Of a stretch of DNA of 64,000 nucleotides, positions 52,460-61,348 are shown piece after piece (position 1 is the stretch's first letter; the number at the start of each line of letters is the position of its first letter). The DNA comes from CAXBMB01 sp052078155 (GTDB taxonomy: Bacteria > Pseudomonadota > Alphaproteobacteria > Kiloniellales > DSM-21159): assembly GCA_052078155.1 (NCBI GenBank), contig JBQJBP010000001.1, positions 372,001 through 436,000 on the forward strand, given 5' to 3'. A program made the position numbers and the translations under genes. The notes below the pieces were generated by a model, which saw only the letters and a list, made by a program, of their open reading frames with translations, was not told where the DNA came from and did no database searches.

Positions 52460-53518
52460 ATGTCCGATACGTTAAAACTTGTTGTGGCGGGCGCTGGCCT
52501 TGTGGGGCAGCGGCACATTCGTGCCATTGCGACCCAACAGGGGGTCGAATTGGCGGCCATTGTTGACCCGCAACCACCCGAAGATACGGCTGTACCTTGC
52601 TATCCGGACCTGGAGCATATGTTTGCGGAGTTTCGCCCGGACGGTGTGGTTCTTTCTACCCCGACTCTCTTGCATGCGGACGGAGGATTGCAGTGCCTGG
52701 AACATCGCTGTCCTGTCTTGATCGAAAAGCCTTTAGCAGCCTCGGTCATAGAGGCACAAAAGTTGGTGGTGAAATCGGAGTTGTTGGATGTCCCAGTTCT
52801 GGTTGGCCATCATCGTCGCCATAACCCCCTCATTCAAAAAGCAAAAGACCTGCTTGTGGCTGGCGAAATCGGAACCATTCGGGGCTTCCAGGCCACCTGC
52901 TGGTTTTACAAACCGGACGACTACTTCGAGGTTGCCCCCTGGCGTAAAGAAAAGGGGGCAGGGCCCATTTCAGTAAACCTCGTTCATGACGTGGATCTGA
53001 TGCGCCATTTTTGCGGTGAGGTATCTGCTGTTCAAGCCCAGATGACGCCGTCCAGGCGGGGCTATGAAAACGAAGATCTGGCAGCGGCGGTCTTGTCTTT
53101 CGAGACCGGTGCGATAGCAACGTTGACGGTTTCTGACAGTGTGGTGGCCCCCTGGAGTTGGGAACTGACCTCCGGTGAACACCCGATCTATCCGCAAACG
53201 GCCCAGTCCTGTTACCTGATCGGGGGATCTCGCGGCTCCTTGTCGGTACCGGATCTGACCCTTTGGAATCACCATGGAAAACAAAGTTGGTGGGAACCCA
53301 TAAGCGGCACCTCTGTGCCGCGGGAAAGGTCTGATCCACTGCTCAATCAGATAAGTCACTTCGCGGAGGTTATCCGGGGCCGGGCCAGCCCGCTGGTTTC
53401 GGCTGAGGAGGGGCTGCGCACCATGTTGGTAATCGAAGCGATTCAATTGGCTGCGGCAAGCGGTACGAGAGTCCAGATTGACGAGCTTTTGCAGGGCTTG
53501 GAGCCTGCTGCCCAATAA
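52460..53518 (+). CDS. Gfo/Idh/MocA family oxidoreductase
   Basis: 352 residues. Rossmann domain begins LVVAGAGLVGQRHIRAI (about 8-24, GxGxxG-type fingerprint AGAGLVG) followed by VDPQPPEDTAVPCY; VLIEKPLAAS (about 88-97) carries the conserved EKP lysine; the C-terminal domain includes NLVHDVDLMRHFCGEV with the catalytic-type histidine. NAD(P)-dependent oxidation of a sugar, polyol or sugar acid is typical. It precedes the TRAP transporter and shares the same putative operator, suggesting the imported compound is its substrate. ATG 52460; AGAGGGGCGC upstream. Base usage looks slightly different from neighbours but no numbers were computed. Confidence 0.88.
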   Translation: MSDTLKLVVAGAGLVGQRHIRAIATQQGVELAAIVDPQPPEDTAVPCYPDLEHMFAEFRPDGVVLSTPTLLHADGGLQCLEHRCPVLIEKPLAASVIEAQKLVVKSELLDVPVLVGHHRRHNPLIQKAKDLLVAGEIGTIRGFQATCWFYKPDDYFEVAPWRKEKGAGPISVNLVHDVDLMRHFCGEVSAVQAQMTPSRRGYENEDLAAAVLSFETGAIATLTVSDSVVAPWSWELTSGEHPIYPQTAQSCYLIGGSRGSLSVPDLTLWNHHGKQSWWEPISGTSVPRERSDPLLNQISHFAEVIRGRASPLVSAEEGLRTMLVIEAIQLAAASGTRVQIDELLQGLEPAAQ

Positions 53519-53531
53519 AATATCATATATT
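53517..53531. promoter_or_regulatory. Candidate operator, copy 2, before the TRAP operon
   Basis: Same 15-mer AAAATATCATATATT, overlapping the end of the oxidoreductase gene and 92 bp before the dctP-type start. It implies a second regulated promoter for the transporter genes. Confidence 0.6.
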
Positions 53532-53622
53532 TTTGCAAAACTGGTATAAACATGGAAATGCAGGATATAAATTCAAAACAATAGTGCCATCAAAGAAGTG
53601 GCTAACAGTCTGGGAGGACAAA

Positions 53623-54642
53623 ATGAAACAGAACTTTACCCGCCGTGCTGCACTGGCAGTCATGGTTGCAACGGGCCTTGCTGCAAGCAGCCCTGCCTGG
53701 TCGCCTGCCTTGGCTGATGGCCACAAGGTGACATTGCGGATGTCCACATCCGGTTCCGAGACAGACCAGCGCTCGGTTGCCATGCGTGATGTCTTTGCCC
53801 CGATGATCGCCGATTTCGCAACTTATGAAGCCAGTTACAACGCCACGCTGTTTGCCCAGGGAACCGAGCTGGAAGCCATCAGCCGGGGCAACTTGGACAT
53901 GTCAATCACCTCAGCGCAGGAATTGGCGCAGTTCTTCCCGGAGTTTTCGATCTTTACCGCCGGCTATGTTCATCAGGATGCCGCCCATCAGGTAGCTGTC
54001 TTCAATGACCCTCTGATGGAGCCATTCAAGCAAATGGCTGAAGAACAGCTGGGCGTGAAGCTGTTGTCGGTCATGTATCTTGGTCGTCGCCAGGTTAACC
54101 TGCGTCAGACAAAAGACGAACTGACGGTGATGACACCGGCGGATCTGGCAGGGGTGAACCTGCGGATGCCGGGCACGGAAGCCTGGCAGTTCCTGGGCAA
54201 AGCGCTGGGCGCTGCGCCGACCCCGCTGGCCTTTTCGGAAGTCTACACGGCCCTGTCGACTGGCGCTGTGGACGGTCAGGACAACCCGCTTCCCACAGTG
54301 GTGGACAAGAAGTTTTACGAAGTTACCAAACAGATCGTGTTGACCTCTCACCTAGTGGATTTGAACTACATTGCCATGTCGGCTGAGGTCTTCAACAGCT
54401 TCTCGCCGGAACAGCAGGCTAAAATCCAAGAAGCCGCAGATGCCGCCGCCGAATCTGGCAGAAAAGTCCAACTTGAGCTGGAATCAAGTTTGGTTGCCTT
54501 CCTGGAAGAGCAGGGATTGCAGGTCTATGAGCCAGACACCGCAGCCTTTCGCAAACAGGTCCAGGCCATGTATCTAGACAGCGATTTTGCAGAAACCTGG
54601 CCTGAGGGTATGCTTGAGAAAATCAACGCTCTTGGAAACTAA
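53623..54642 (+). CDS. TRAP transporter substrate-binding protein, DctP family
   Basis: 339 residues. The N-terminus has a twin-arginine-like signal (NFTRRAALAVMVATGLAASS, then PAWSPALADG; cleavage near residue 30). GVNLRMPGTEAWQFLGKALG then PTPLAFSEVYTALSTGAVDG (about 175-215) is the diagnostic DctP core with the ligand-binding arginine. ATG 53623 follows GGGAGGA with a seven-base spacer; longer in-frame extension to 53533 lacks a ribosome site. First gene of a TRAP operon controlled with the neighbouring oxidoreductase gene; its ligand is likely a sugar acid or similar carboxylate. Confidence 0.9.
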   Translation: MKQNFTRRAALAVMVATGLAASSPAWSPALADGHKVTLRMSTSGSETDQRSVAMRDVFAPMIADFATYEASYNATLFAQGTELEAISRGNLDMSITSAQELAQFFPEFSIFTAGYVHQDAAHQVAVFNDPLMEPFKQMAEEQLGVKLLSVMYLGRRQVNLRQTKDELTVMTPADLAGVNLRMPGTEAWQFLGKALGAAPTPLAFSEVYTALSTGAVDGQDNPLPTVVDKKFYEVTKQIVLTSHLVDLNYIAMSAEVFNSFSPEQQAKIQEAADAAAESGRKVQLELESSLVAFLEEQGLQVYEPDTAAFRKQVQAMYLDSDFAETWPEGMLEKINALGN

Positions 54643-54664
54643 AGACGGGTCCGGAGGAGCCATC

Positions 54665-55189
54665 ATGATTTTTTTCAAGACTTGGTTCCTCCGGATTACC
54701 GAAGGTGTTGCAGCGGCCATGTTGGCTGCCATGTTCATCACCTTTTTGTTGCAGATTTTCTCGCGCTACGTATTGCAGACTCCTTTTGGCTGGACTCTTG
54801 AGTTCTGTTTGATGCTTTGGGTCTGGATTGTCTTTTTTGGCAACGCTTTTGTCGTGCGTCATGTCGACCATGTGACTTTTGACGTCTTCTACTGGGCCGT
54901 GCCAAAAGGCGGTCGGCGGGTGTTGGTGATCATCACCGCAGTGGCTATCGCGGTCGGCATGCTTTGGTCGTTCTTGCCCACATGGGACTACATCGATTGG
55001 ATGAAGATCAGGAAGACGTCGACCGTAGAGAATCCCTTTACCGGCAAGAAGATTCCGCTGCGTGATGTCTTTTCAATCTACGCTCTGTTCCTGCTGGTTG
55101 TGGCGCTGCGTTATCTTTGGATGGTTGTGGATACCTTTCGCAACGGTCCACCCAGCCCTGAGCTGGAAACGCTCGGGGATTCAGAATGA
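54665..55189 (+). CDS. TRAP transporter small permease, DctQ family
   Basis: 174 residues with four hydrophobic segments (about 8-32, 45-65, 85-105, 135-155). The segment GWTLEFCLMLWVWIVFFGNA (about 40-59) matches the DctQ signature with Glu. GGAGGAG lies six bases before ATG 54665, clearly selecting this start. Overlaps the large permease start by four bases (ATGA), so translation is coupled. Second component of the TRAP importer. Confidence 0.9.
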   Translation: MIFFKTWFLRITEGVAAAMLAAMFITFLLQIFSRYVLQTPFGWTLEFCLMLWVWIVFFGNAFVVRHVDHVTFDVFYWAVPKGGRRVLVIITAVAIAVGMLWSFLPTWDYIDWMKIRKTSTVENPFTGKKIPLRDVFSIYALFLLVVALRYLWMVVDTFRNGPPSPELETLGDSE

Positions 55190-56481
55190 GTTTTGAATTC
55201 GCCTGCTGTTTGCTGGCGCTTTTTGTGCTGGCCGGGATCGGGACACCGATTGGTTTTTCGATTCTGCTGGCTTCGCTGGTCTATCTGGGTCTGGCTGGAC
55301 TGGATATCGCTCTGGCTGGCGAAAAGATCATCCAGGGCCTCTTTAACAGCTTTATTCTGTTGGCCGTTCCGCTGTTCATCGTTGCCGCCAACATCATGAA
55401 TGCGGGGACGATATCTGAGCGGCTGTTGAAGTTTTGCATCGCGGCTGTGGGGCGTTTCCGCGGTGGGTTGGGGCATGTAAATGTCGTCGCCTCCTTGATC
55501 TTTTCCGGTATGTCCGGGTCCGCGGTTGCGGATGCGGCGGGCATAGGCAAGATCATCATCGAGATGATGACAAAGGAGAATCGCTACAGCCGGGGCTATG
55601 CGGCTGCGATAACTGCGGCTTCGGCGACCATTGGGCCCATTATCCCGCCATCCATTCCCATGGTGCTTTACGCTTTGGTGTCGAACACCTCGATTGGGGC
55701 TCTTTTTCTGGCAGGCATTGTACCCGGTCTGATCATGGGCGCGGTTTTGATGGGCATGAACAGTTATCTGAGCCACAAACGCGGATTTGCCCTGGAAGAA
55801 CCGGTGCCGTTGCGGGCCTTTCCCCGGGTCACTCTCAATGCCTTCCCGGCACTTTTGATGCCCGTCATACTGCTCTATGGGATCTATGGCGGGGTGACAA
55901 CACCGACAGAGGCCGCCGCCGTTGCTGCGTTTTATGCACTGTTGCTGGCCGGACTGTTCTACCGCGCCATGACCTGGCAGAACCTGTATCGGATCTTTGT
56001 GGACAGTGTACGCTCCTCAGCTGCAGTGGGGCTGGTAATCGGCGGTGCGTTCATTCTGAACTTCATTGTCTTGTCAGAGAACATTCCCGGCATGGTTTCG
56101 GATGCGTTGGTTGGCATTGATGTGCATCCCATCGTCTTTTTGCTGGGTGTTAATCTGCTGATCCTGTTTCTGGGCTGTGTGCTGGATGCCACCACCATAA
56201 TTCTGGTTGTGGTACCGCTCTTTATCCCGACCTGTCGGGATCTGGGTATCGACCTTGTGCATTTTGGTGTCCTGGTGGTCGTGAACTCCATGATTGGCCT
56301 GATCACACCGCCCTACGGCATCCTGCTCTTTGTTATCAACGCGGTAACCAATATTCCGCTGCGTGAGATCATCTCTGAAATCTGGGCCTTCCTGGCAGTC
56401 TTGATCCTCGCGCTGCTGGTGATGCTGTTGGTGCCCGACGTGATCCTCTTTCTGCCTCGGCTTTTTGGATATCAAGGCTAA
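55186..56481 (+). CDS. TRAP transporter large permease, DctM family
   Basis: 431 residues with about twelve hydrophobic segments and the DctM landmarks: SGMSGSAVADAAGIGKIII (about 107-125), SATIGPIIPPSIPMVLYALV (about 147-166) and MIGLITPPYGILLFVINAVT near the C-terminus (about 368-387). Ion-coupled channel subunit. Last gene of the operon; a strong terminator follows at 56594-56626. Confidence 0.93.
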   Translation: MSFEFACCLLALFVLAGIGTPIGFSILLASLVYLGLAGLDIALAGEKIIQGLFNSFILLAVPLFIVAANIMNAGTISERLLKFCIAAVGRFRGGLGHVNVVASLIFSGMSGSAVADAAGIGKIIIEMMTKENRYSRGYAAAITAASATIGPIIPPSIPMVLYALVSNTSIGALFLAGIVPGLIMGAVLMGMNSYLSHKRGFALEEPVPLRAFPRVTLNAFPALLMPVILLYGIYGGVTTPTEAAAVAAFYALLLAGLFYRAMTWQNLYRIFVDSVRSSAAVGLVIGGAFILNFIVLSENIPGMVSDALVGIDVHPIVFLLGVNLLILFLGCVLDATTIILVVVPLFIPTCRDLGIDLVHFGVLVVVNSMIGLITPPYGILLFVINAVTNIPLREIISEIWAFLAVLILALLVMLLVPDVILFLPRLFGYQG

Positions 56482-56593
56482 CGCGCTTGGGTTGGACCTC
56501 TGTTGTGGGCGCCAACCTACCCAGTGAAGTCGTGCTGATGGCCAACCCCGGACGCAAAAGCATGCTACAGTCTCCTCAGTTCAACTGTGGCGA

Positions 56594-56626
56594 AAGGGAC
56601 GGTACGCCGTCCCTTTTTCTTTTTTG
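56594..56626 (+). terminator. Terminator of the second TRAP operon
   Basis: AAAGGGACGG / CCGTCCCTTT stem (56594-56603 with 56608-56617), four-base loop, followed by TTCTTTTTT. Confidence 0.9.
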
Positions 56627-56648
56627 CCCATTTTCCTTTTGTTTGTTC

Positions 56649-57629
56649 TTAGAGGCTTGAGAGGGGTTGGCTCTCTTCCGGCCAGGATCTGCCGGACTTG
56701 GAGATCACGAGGGTCAGGATGCTGGGGCCAACATCTTTGGCCAGCTGGGTTTCCATCTTGGCCGTCAGGCGGTCGACTTCCTCTGCGGTAACCGGGGCGC
56801 CCGGATCGTAGTAAACGATGGCATCTAACGTGCGGCCCATGCGAACCAGTGCCAGGTCGACAATGCGTCCTTTCTCCGTTTGATTGGCCCGCCGAACAGC
56901 ATGCCAGACCGCCAGATGGTCCGGCGGGGAGGCACGGACACCGGCCAGTTGCAGCATGCCGGCCCTGAAGGTTCTGAAGTAACTGAGAATGGCGACGCCA
57001 CAGAGCACCAGCACCATCACATAGTCCATGACCGGTGCAATGGGGGCCAGGATGGTTGTGGCCAGATAGGGGGCGCTGAGCACGCCGATCCCGGCAATGA
57101 GGGTGATGAAGCCGTCATAGATGGAAGCGGTGGCTTCCACCTTGAGCATGTCGCTGTGGCGGCCGGTCTTTTTCCAGGCGCTCTTGTGGACGTAGGCCAG
57201 CCAGAAACAGGCCACAGAGATGACCAGGGTGTAAATGGCCACCGGTTCCAGCCGCAGAACCTCGACCTCTCCTTCCAGCAGGTAATCGGTAATGCCCAGA
57301 CCCGCCTGGGCGCAGCCGAATAAAACCAGAGCGAGCAGCGAGAGGCTGCGAAAGGTTGAATAGAGCGCTTCATCAGCGGCGTAGCCGAAGGGGCGTCGTC
57401 TGTCGGGGCCCAGGTGGGTTGTCTGACTGATCCGCATGGCAAAGACGGCTGACACATAACCGATCAGTGAAAACAGCCCGTCAATGAGCAAGGCCTGGGA
57501 GTTGGAGAGCCAGGCAGCCAGCGCCCCGGCAATGCCAAAGCCCAGGTTGGCCCAGCGGGTCAGGTTCATGGCCCGTTTTTCCAGTGACCTGTCGGCGCTT
57601 CCGGGATCTGAGGGGCTTGCCTGAGACAT
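56649..57629 (-). CDS. Cation diffusion facilitator family transporter
   Basis: 326-residue inner-membrane exporter. Six hydrophobic helices; helix II carries NSQALLIDGLFSLIGYVSAV (about 43-62), with the acidic metal-site residue, and helix V KVEATASIYDGFITLIAGIG (about 160-180) holds the second one. The C-terminal cytoplasmic domain (about 215-320) is of the ZT_dimer type. Family members export zinc, cobalt, iron or manganese with proton antiport. The HxxxD-type residues are unusual: both sites keep Asp (LLIDG, IYDGF) but the paired histidines are replaced, hinting at a non-zinc selectivity. ATG 57629; GTG 57632 adjacent in frame. Confidence 0.82.
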   Translation of the reverse strand: MSQASPSDPGSADRSLEKRAMNLTRWANLGFGIAGALAAWLSNSQALLIDGLFSLIGYVSAVFAMRISQTTHLGPDRRRPFGYAADEALYSTFRSLSLLALVLFGCAQAGLGITDYLLEGEVEVLRLEPVAIYTLVISVACFWLAYVHKSAWKKTGRHSDMLKVEATASIYDGFITLIAGIGVLSAPYLATTILAPIAPVMDYVMVLVLCGVAILSYFRTFRAGMLQLAGVRASPPDHLAVWHAVRRANQTEKGRIVDLALVRMGRTLDAIVYYDPGAPVTAEEVDRLTAKMETQLAKDVGPSILTLVISKSGRSWPEESQPLSSL

Positions 57630-57904
57630 CACATGACCGCTGGTGTTTATGGCTGCTTGCTTAAGGGTGTCCGATGACAGCTGCCTGCTGGCTGTTGCTG
57701 CCGGAAGGTTTTACTGTGGCACTGGCCGGGGAGGGTTTCAACAGGCGGCGTCTGGACTTGAGAGGCGATGTGGAGCGAGAACGCAGAGGGGAAAACCGGC
57801 CGACAAATTGGTCCTTTGTTCGCAGTCCTATTGGTTCTGGGGTGGCGGACCGCTTTCTTTAGTCTTAGCTCTCAGTAATCTACTTTTTTGTTGAGGTGTG
57901 TTTT

Positions 57905-58399
57905 ATGTCTGCTTCCGGTTCTCAATCTACGGCGGGCGCTGAGCTTGTCGTCCGTCCGGTCGTTGCCGATGACTATGAGAAATGGCTGCCCCTGTGGGAT
58001 GGCTACAATGAGTTCTACGGCCGGGTCGGGGACACGGCTCTGCCGGAAGACATCACGCGCATGACCTGGCAACGCTTTCTGGATCCCGCTCAGCCGCTGG
58101 AGGCTCTGGTGGCGGAACAGGACGGCGAACTGCTGGGACTGGCGCATCTCATCTACCATTACACCACGACTGAAGAACCGCTGAGCTGCTATCTGAATGA
58201 CCTCTTTACCAGCAAAGACGCCCGCGGCGGCGGTGTTGGCCGCAAACTGATTGAAGAGATGTACCGGATCTGCCGGGACAAGGGCATCACCAACGTCTAC
58301 TGGCAAACCCATGAGACCAACAAAACGGCCATGCGGCTTTATGATCAGGTGGCAGAGAACTGTGGCTTTGTGATCTATGAGACAGAACTGTCCAGTTAG
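57905..58399 (+). CDS. GNAT family N-acetyltransferase
   Basis: 164 residues. Acetyl-CoA binding motif A is seen in YLNDLFTSKDARGGGVGRKL (about 98-117; R-G-G-G-V-G), followed by helix IEEMYRICRDKGITNVYW and the C-terminal TNKTAMRLYDQVAENCGFV (about 140-158). The preceding WDGYNEFYGR segment is common in GNATs of this type; substrate unknown. ATG 57905 is preferred: GAGG lies nine bases upstream; the in-frame GTG 57896 is less likely. Monocistronic with a strong terminator. Confidence 0.88.
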   Translation: MSASGSQSTAGAELVVRPVVADDYEKWLPLWDGYNEFYGRVGDTALPEDITRMTWQRFLDPAQPLEALVAEQDGELLGLAHLIYHYTTTEEPLSCYLNDLFTSKDARGGGVGRKLIEEMYRICRDKGITNVYWQTHETNKTAMRLYDQVAENCGFVIYETELSS

Positions 58400-58710
58400 A
58401 TCAGGTGTTCTTAATGGCATTCTGCACGGGGAAAGGCCGCCCTTCTACGAGGGGCGGGCTTGAACGGAGCGCGTTTTAAAAAGGTAAGACAGAAGGGGGC
58501 CGGGCAGTGGCCCCCTTTTTTGTTCTAGCTGCTGGATCCGGCGGCGGAACCTCTTTATGCCGGCTTGTCTGCTTGGGGGAGGGAGCAGGGAACATTTCTC
58601 CCCTCAGGAGAATTGAGGGGCTGGCAATAAATCCTGTGGCTGTTCGTCCGGGCCTGACGCATACTGATGCGAAACACCAGATAATCATTCAGCACCTGAC
58701 GGGGGAAACC
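58400..58710. other. Gap of 311 bp
   Basis: Holds the GNAT terminator (58493-58520) plus a GGCCGCCC/GGGGCGGGC hairpin (about 58427-58460), then the promoter region of the NTF2-like gene. Confidence 0.55.
58493..58520 (+). terminator. Terminator after the GNAT gene
   Basis: AAGGGGGCC / GGCCCCCTT stem (58493-58501 with 58509-58517) followed by TTTTG; loop of seven bases. Confidence 0.85.
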
Positions 58711-59106
58711 ATGGCACCAACAGCGCAGGCGGTCCGGGAAATGGCAGCAAACTATGCCAAAGCCTGGAGTTCGGGAGATCCGGAGGCCGTGGCTTCCTAC
58801 TATGCTGAAACTGGCCAGATCACCATCAACGAAGGGGATCCGCTGGTCGGGCGGGCGGCCATCGCGGAAATGGCGGCGGGTTTCTATGCCGAGTTTCCGG
58901 ATCTGATTGTCCGGATGGATGATGTCAGACCCGCCGGACAATACGCGCTTTTTGTCTGGACACTGGAGGGCAAGCACAGCGAAACGGGCAACTTTGTCAG
59001 CTGTGGCGGCTGGGAAGAGTGGCAACTGAATGAAGAGGCCCAGGTGGTACGGTCCTTTGGTCACTTTGATACCGAAGAGTATGATCGCAAGGTGGCGGGT
59101 GGCTGA
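58711..59106 (+). CDS. NTF2/SnoaL-like small protein
   Basis: 131 residues of the NTF2-like alpha+beta cone fold: YAKAWSSGDPEAVASYYAET (about 15-34), GDPLVGRAAIAEMAAGFYAE, then FPDLIVRMDDV and a terminal ESFGHF-like end (VVRSFGHFDTEEYDRK). Family members range from polyketide cyclases and dehydratases to simple binding proteins; no catalytic assignment made. ATG 58711 is preceded by GGGGGA six bases upstream; longer open frames upstream run through the terminator and are not credible. Confidence 0.82.
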   Translation: MAPTAQAVREMAANYAKAWSSGDPEAVASYYAETGQITINEGDPLVGRAAIAEMAAGFYAEFPDLIVRMDDVRPAGQYALFVWTLEGKHSETGNFVSCGGWEEWQLNEEAQVVRSFGHFDTEEYDRKVAGG

Positions 59107-59284
59107 GCAGGGCACGCCCTGACCCGGTAAAGGGACAACCCTTTTGCCGGGCAACATGTGACGCTGCTTCACAAGGGTTGCCTCAAAGAGCCCTTTGCAT
59201 CCTTTCGCAACTGGGGCCACACTCCGGCCATCATGCAAAAGACCAGAGAATGGTCGCGATCAGTAGAGTGCAGGGGGAGCCAAA

Positions 59285-60325
59285 ATGGACCAAAAAGAAC
59301 TGGAACGGCTGCGTCAGAAGTACGGCGGCGACGACACGGGCATTTACGATCCGCTGTTTCAACGGGTCGCCGCTGCGGTGATTGATGAAACAGGCTCCCG
59401 GAAATCGCCCTTTTCCGGCATCTCCACCTTTCTGGACGCGCCCATCCATGAGGTCAGCGCGGAATCACCGGATTTTGGCGATCTGCAGGTGGCCATGATT
59501 GGCCTGCCCATGGATCTGGGTGTGACCAACAGGCCCGGGTCCCGTTTCGGCCCCAGAGCCGTGCGCACCATCGAACGCATTGGCCCCTACAATCACGTGC
59601 TGCAGACGGCCCCTGTGGGGGAACTGCGGGTGGCCGATGTGGGGGATGTGCCTTTCCGCAGCCGGTACTCCCTGGAAAGCTGCCATGAAGACATTGAGGC
59701 CTTTTATCACAAGGTGGTTGCCGCCGGTGTTCTGCCTCTGTCCGTGGGCGGGGATCACTCCGTAACCCTGCCGGTGATGAAGGCTGTCGGGGCAAAAGAA
59801 CCGCTGGGCATGATCCACTTTGATGCCCACTGCGATACGGGCGGACAGTTCGATAACTCCAAGTTCCATCACGGCGGTCCCTTCCGCGAGGCTGTGCTGC
59901 AGGGGGTTCTGGATCCCAAGCGCTGCATCCAGATCGGCATTCGCGGAGCGGCGGAATATCTCTGGGAGTTTTCTGAAGACTCCGGCATGACCGTGATTCA
60001 CGGCGAAGAAATCCCGAAACTGGGTCTGGAGGCAATCATTGCCAAAGCCCGTGACGTGGTCGGAGAGGGGCCAACTTACATCACCTTTGATGTGGATTGC
60101 CTTGACCCTGTTTATGCACCGGGCACCGGAACCCCTGAGATCGGGGGCGTGACCACGCGCGAAGCTCTGGAGATGCTGCGCGGCCTCAAAGGTCTGAACA
60201 TTGTCGGCGGTGATGTGGTGGAAGTGGCGCCGGAATATGACGCCACCACCAACACAGCACAGGCCGGTGCCCAGATCCTCTTTGAAATCCTCAGCCTGAT
60301 CCGGTTCAGCCCGGCCCTGGACTGA
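59285..60325 (+). CDS. Agmatinase/ureohydrolase family protein
   Basis: 346 residues. All dinuclear-manganese ligands are present: GGDHSVTLP (His158), HFDAHCDTGG (Asp180, His182, Asp184) and ITFDVDCLDPVYAPGTGTPE (about 262-281, two Asp). PMDLGVTNRPGSRFGPRAVR (about 75-94) is the agmatinase-like substrate loop. It hydrolyses a guanidino compound to an amine and urea; agmatine, guanidinobutyrate and guanidinopropionate hydrolases share these motifs, so the substrate is not fixed. GGGGGAG-type site before ATG 59285. Followed after 118 bp by a nitrilase-superfamily amidohydrolase, which suggests a polyamine or guanidino-acid route. Confidence 0.9.
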   Translation: MDQKELERLRQKYGGDDTGIYDPLFQRVAAAVIDETGSRKSPFSGISTFLDAPIHEVSAESPDFGDLQVAMIGLPMDLGVTNRPGSRFGPRAVRTIERIGPYNHVLQTAPVGELRVADVGDVPFRSRYSLESCHEDIEAFYHKVVAAGVLPLSVGGDHSVTLPVMKAVGAKEPLGMIHFDAHCDTGGQFDNSKFHHGGPFREAVLQGVLDPKRCIQIGIRGAAEYLWEFSEDSGMTVIHGEEIPKLGLEAIIAKARDVVGEGPTYITFDVDCLDPVYAPGTGTPEIGGVTTREALEMLRGLKGLNIVGGDVVEVAPEYDATTNTAQAGAQILFEILSLIRFSPALD

Positions 60326-60443
60326 GCCCCCACTCGATTGAGCAAACTCATTGACTGAGTAACCAAAACGGGCAGATCCGGGGTGGCTTGTTCGCGGCCC
60401 CGGGTCCTCGCTTCGATGAACCAGAAAGCTAGGCTTAACAGTG

Positions 60444-61223
60444 ATGAAACTTGCGCTTTATCAGATGGAGGCGGAAGCCGGAAACCACAGCGCCAATCTG
60501 GACAGGATTGCGGACCGGGCCCGCGCCGCCGCCGTTGCCGGGGCCGATTGCCTTCTGGCACCGGAACTGGCCATCAGCGGTTATGGGGCAGGTGCCGTGA
60601 TGACCCAGGAGGCCGGAGATCTGGATGGCCCTCAGGTGGCACGGCTGAAAGAGATTTCGGCGGAAACGGGCCTGGCTCTGGTGACGGGTCTGGCTTTGCG
60701 GATTCCGGGCCAGGACAAAGCCTGTAATTCTGCGGTGGCTGTTTTGCCTGATGGTCAGGTTGAGCCCTACAACAAGATCCACCTCTATGGTGACTATGAG
60801 AAAAGCCACTTTGATCGGGGCACAGACCGACCGGGTCTGGTGGAGATCGCCGGCCTCAAGGTCGGTGTCATTGTCTGTTTCGATGTCGAGTTTCCGGAGA
60901 TGGTGCGCGGGCTGGCCCTGGCGGGGGCCGATGTGGTGCTGGTGCCCACAGCCCTGCCTGCCACGGACCACGACGATTTCATCTCTGAAAAAATGATCCC
61001 GACCCGGGCTTTTGAAAGTCAGGTCTTCGTGGCCTATGGCAATCACGCCGGGGGAGATTCGCGGTTCAGCTATGCTGGCCGGTCCTGCATCGTCGGCCCT
61101 GATGGTCAGGATCTGGCCAGAGCCCCCGCGACGGGGGAGGCCCTGCTGCTCGCAGATTTGGACGTTACGGCCTATGACGCCTGCAGAGCCGCCAACCCTT
61201 ACCTTGAAGAGTGTCACCTCTGA
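60444..61223 (+). CDS. Carbon-nitrogen hydrolase (nitrilase superfamily)
   Basis: 259 residues with the complete Glu-Lys-Cys triad: LAPELAISGYG (about 39-49), YNKIHLYGDYEKSHF (about 107-121) and VIVCFDVEFPEMVRGLALAG (about 140-159). Amidase/carbamoylase type, cytosolic. Relatives include N-carbamoylputrescine amidase, omega-amidase and R-amidase; next to a ureohydrolase, an amide or carbamoyl intermediate of amine degradation is plausible. ATG 60444 used (GTG 60441 just before). No strong ribosome site. Confidence 0.88.
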   Translation: MKLALYQMEAEAGNHSANLDRIADRARAAAVAGADCLLAPELAISGYGAGAVMTQEAGDLDGPQVARLKEISAETGLALVTGLALRIPGQDKACNSAVAVLPDGQVEPYNKIHLYGDYEKSHFDRGTDRPGLVEIAGLKVGVIVCFDVEFPEMVRGLALAGADVVLVPTALPATDHDDFISEKMIPTRAFESQVFVAYGNHAGGDSRFSYAGRSCIVGPDGQDLARAPATGEALLLADLDVTAYDACRAANPYLEECHL

Positions 61224-61348
61224 CAGCCCTCAGAGCCCGCCAATCAAGGGTTCCCAATCTCAAGGCATCCCAGTCTCTAGGCACCTCACCCAAGATTTTC
61301 CCTTCGATTAACCTCTGGGCCTTGTCCGTTTGGTAAAGGAGAGAACCG

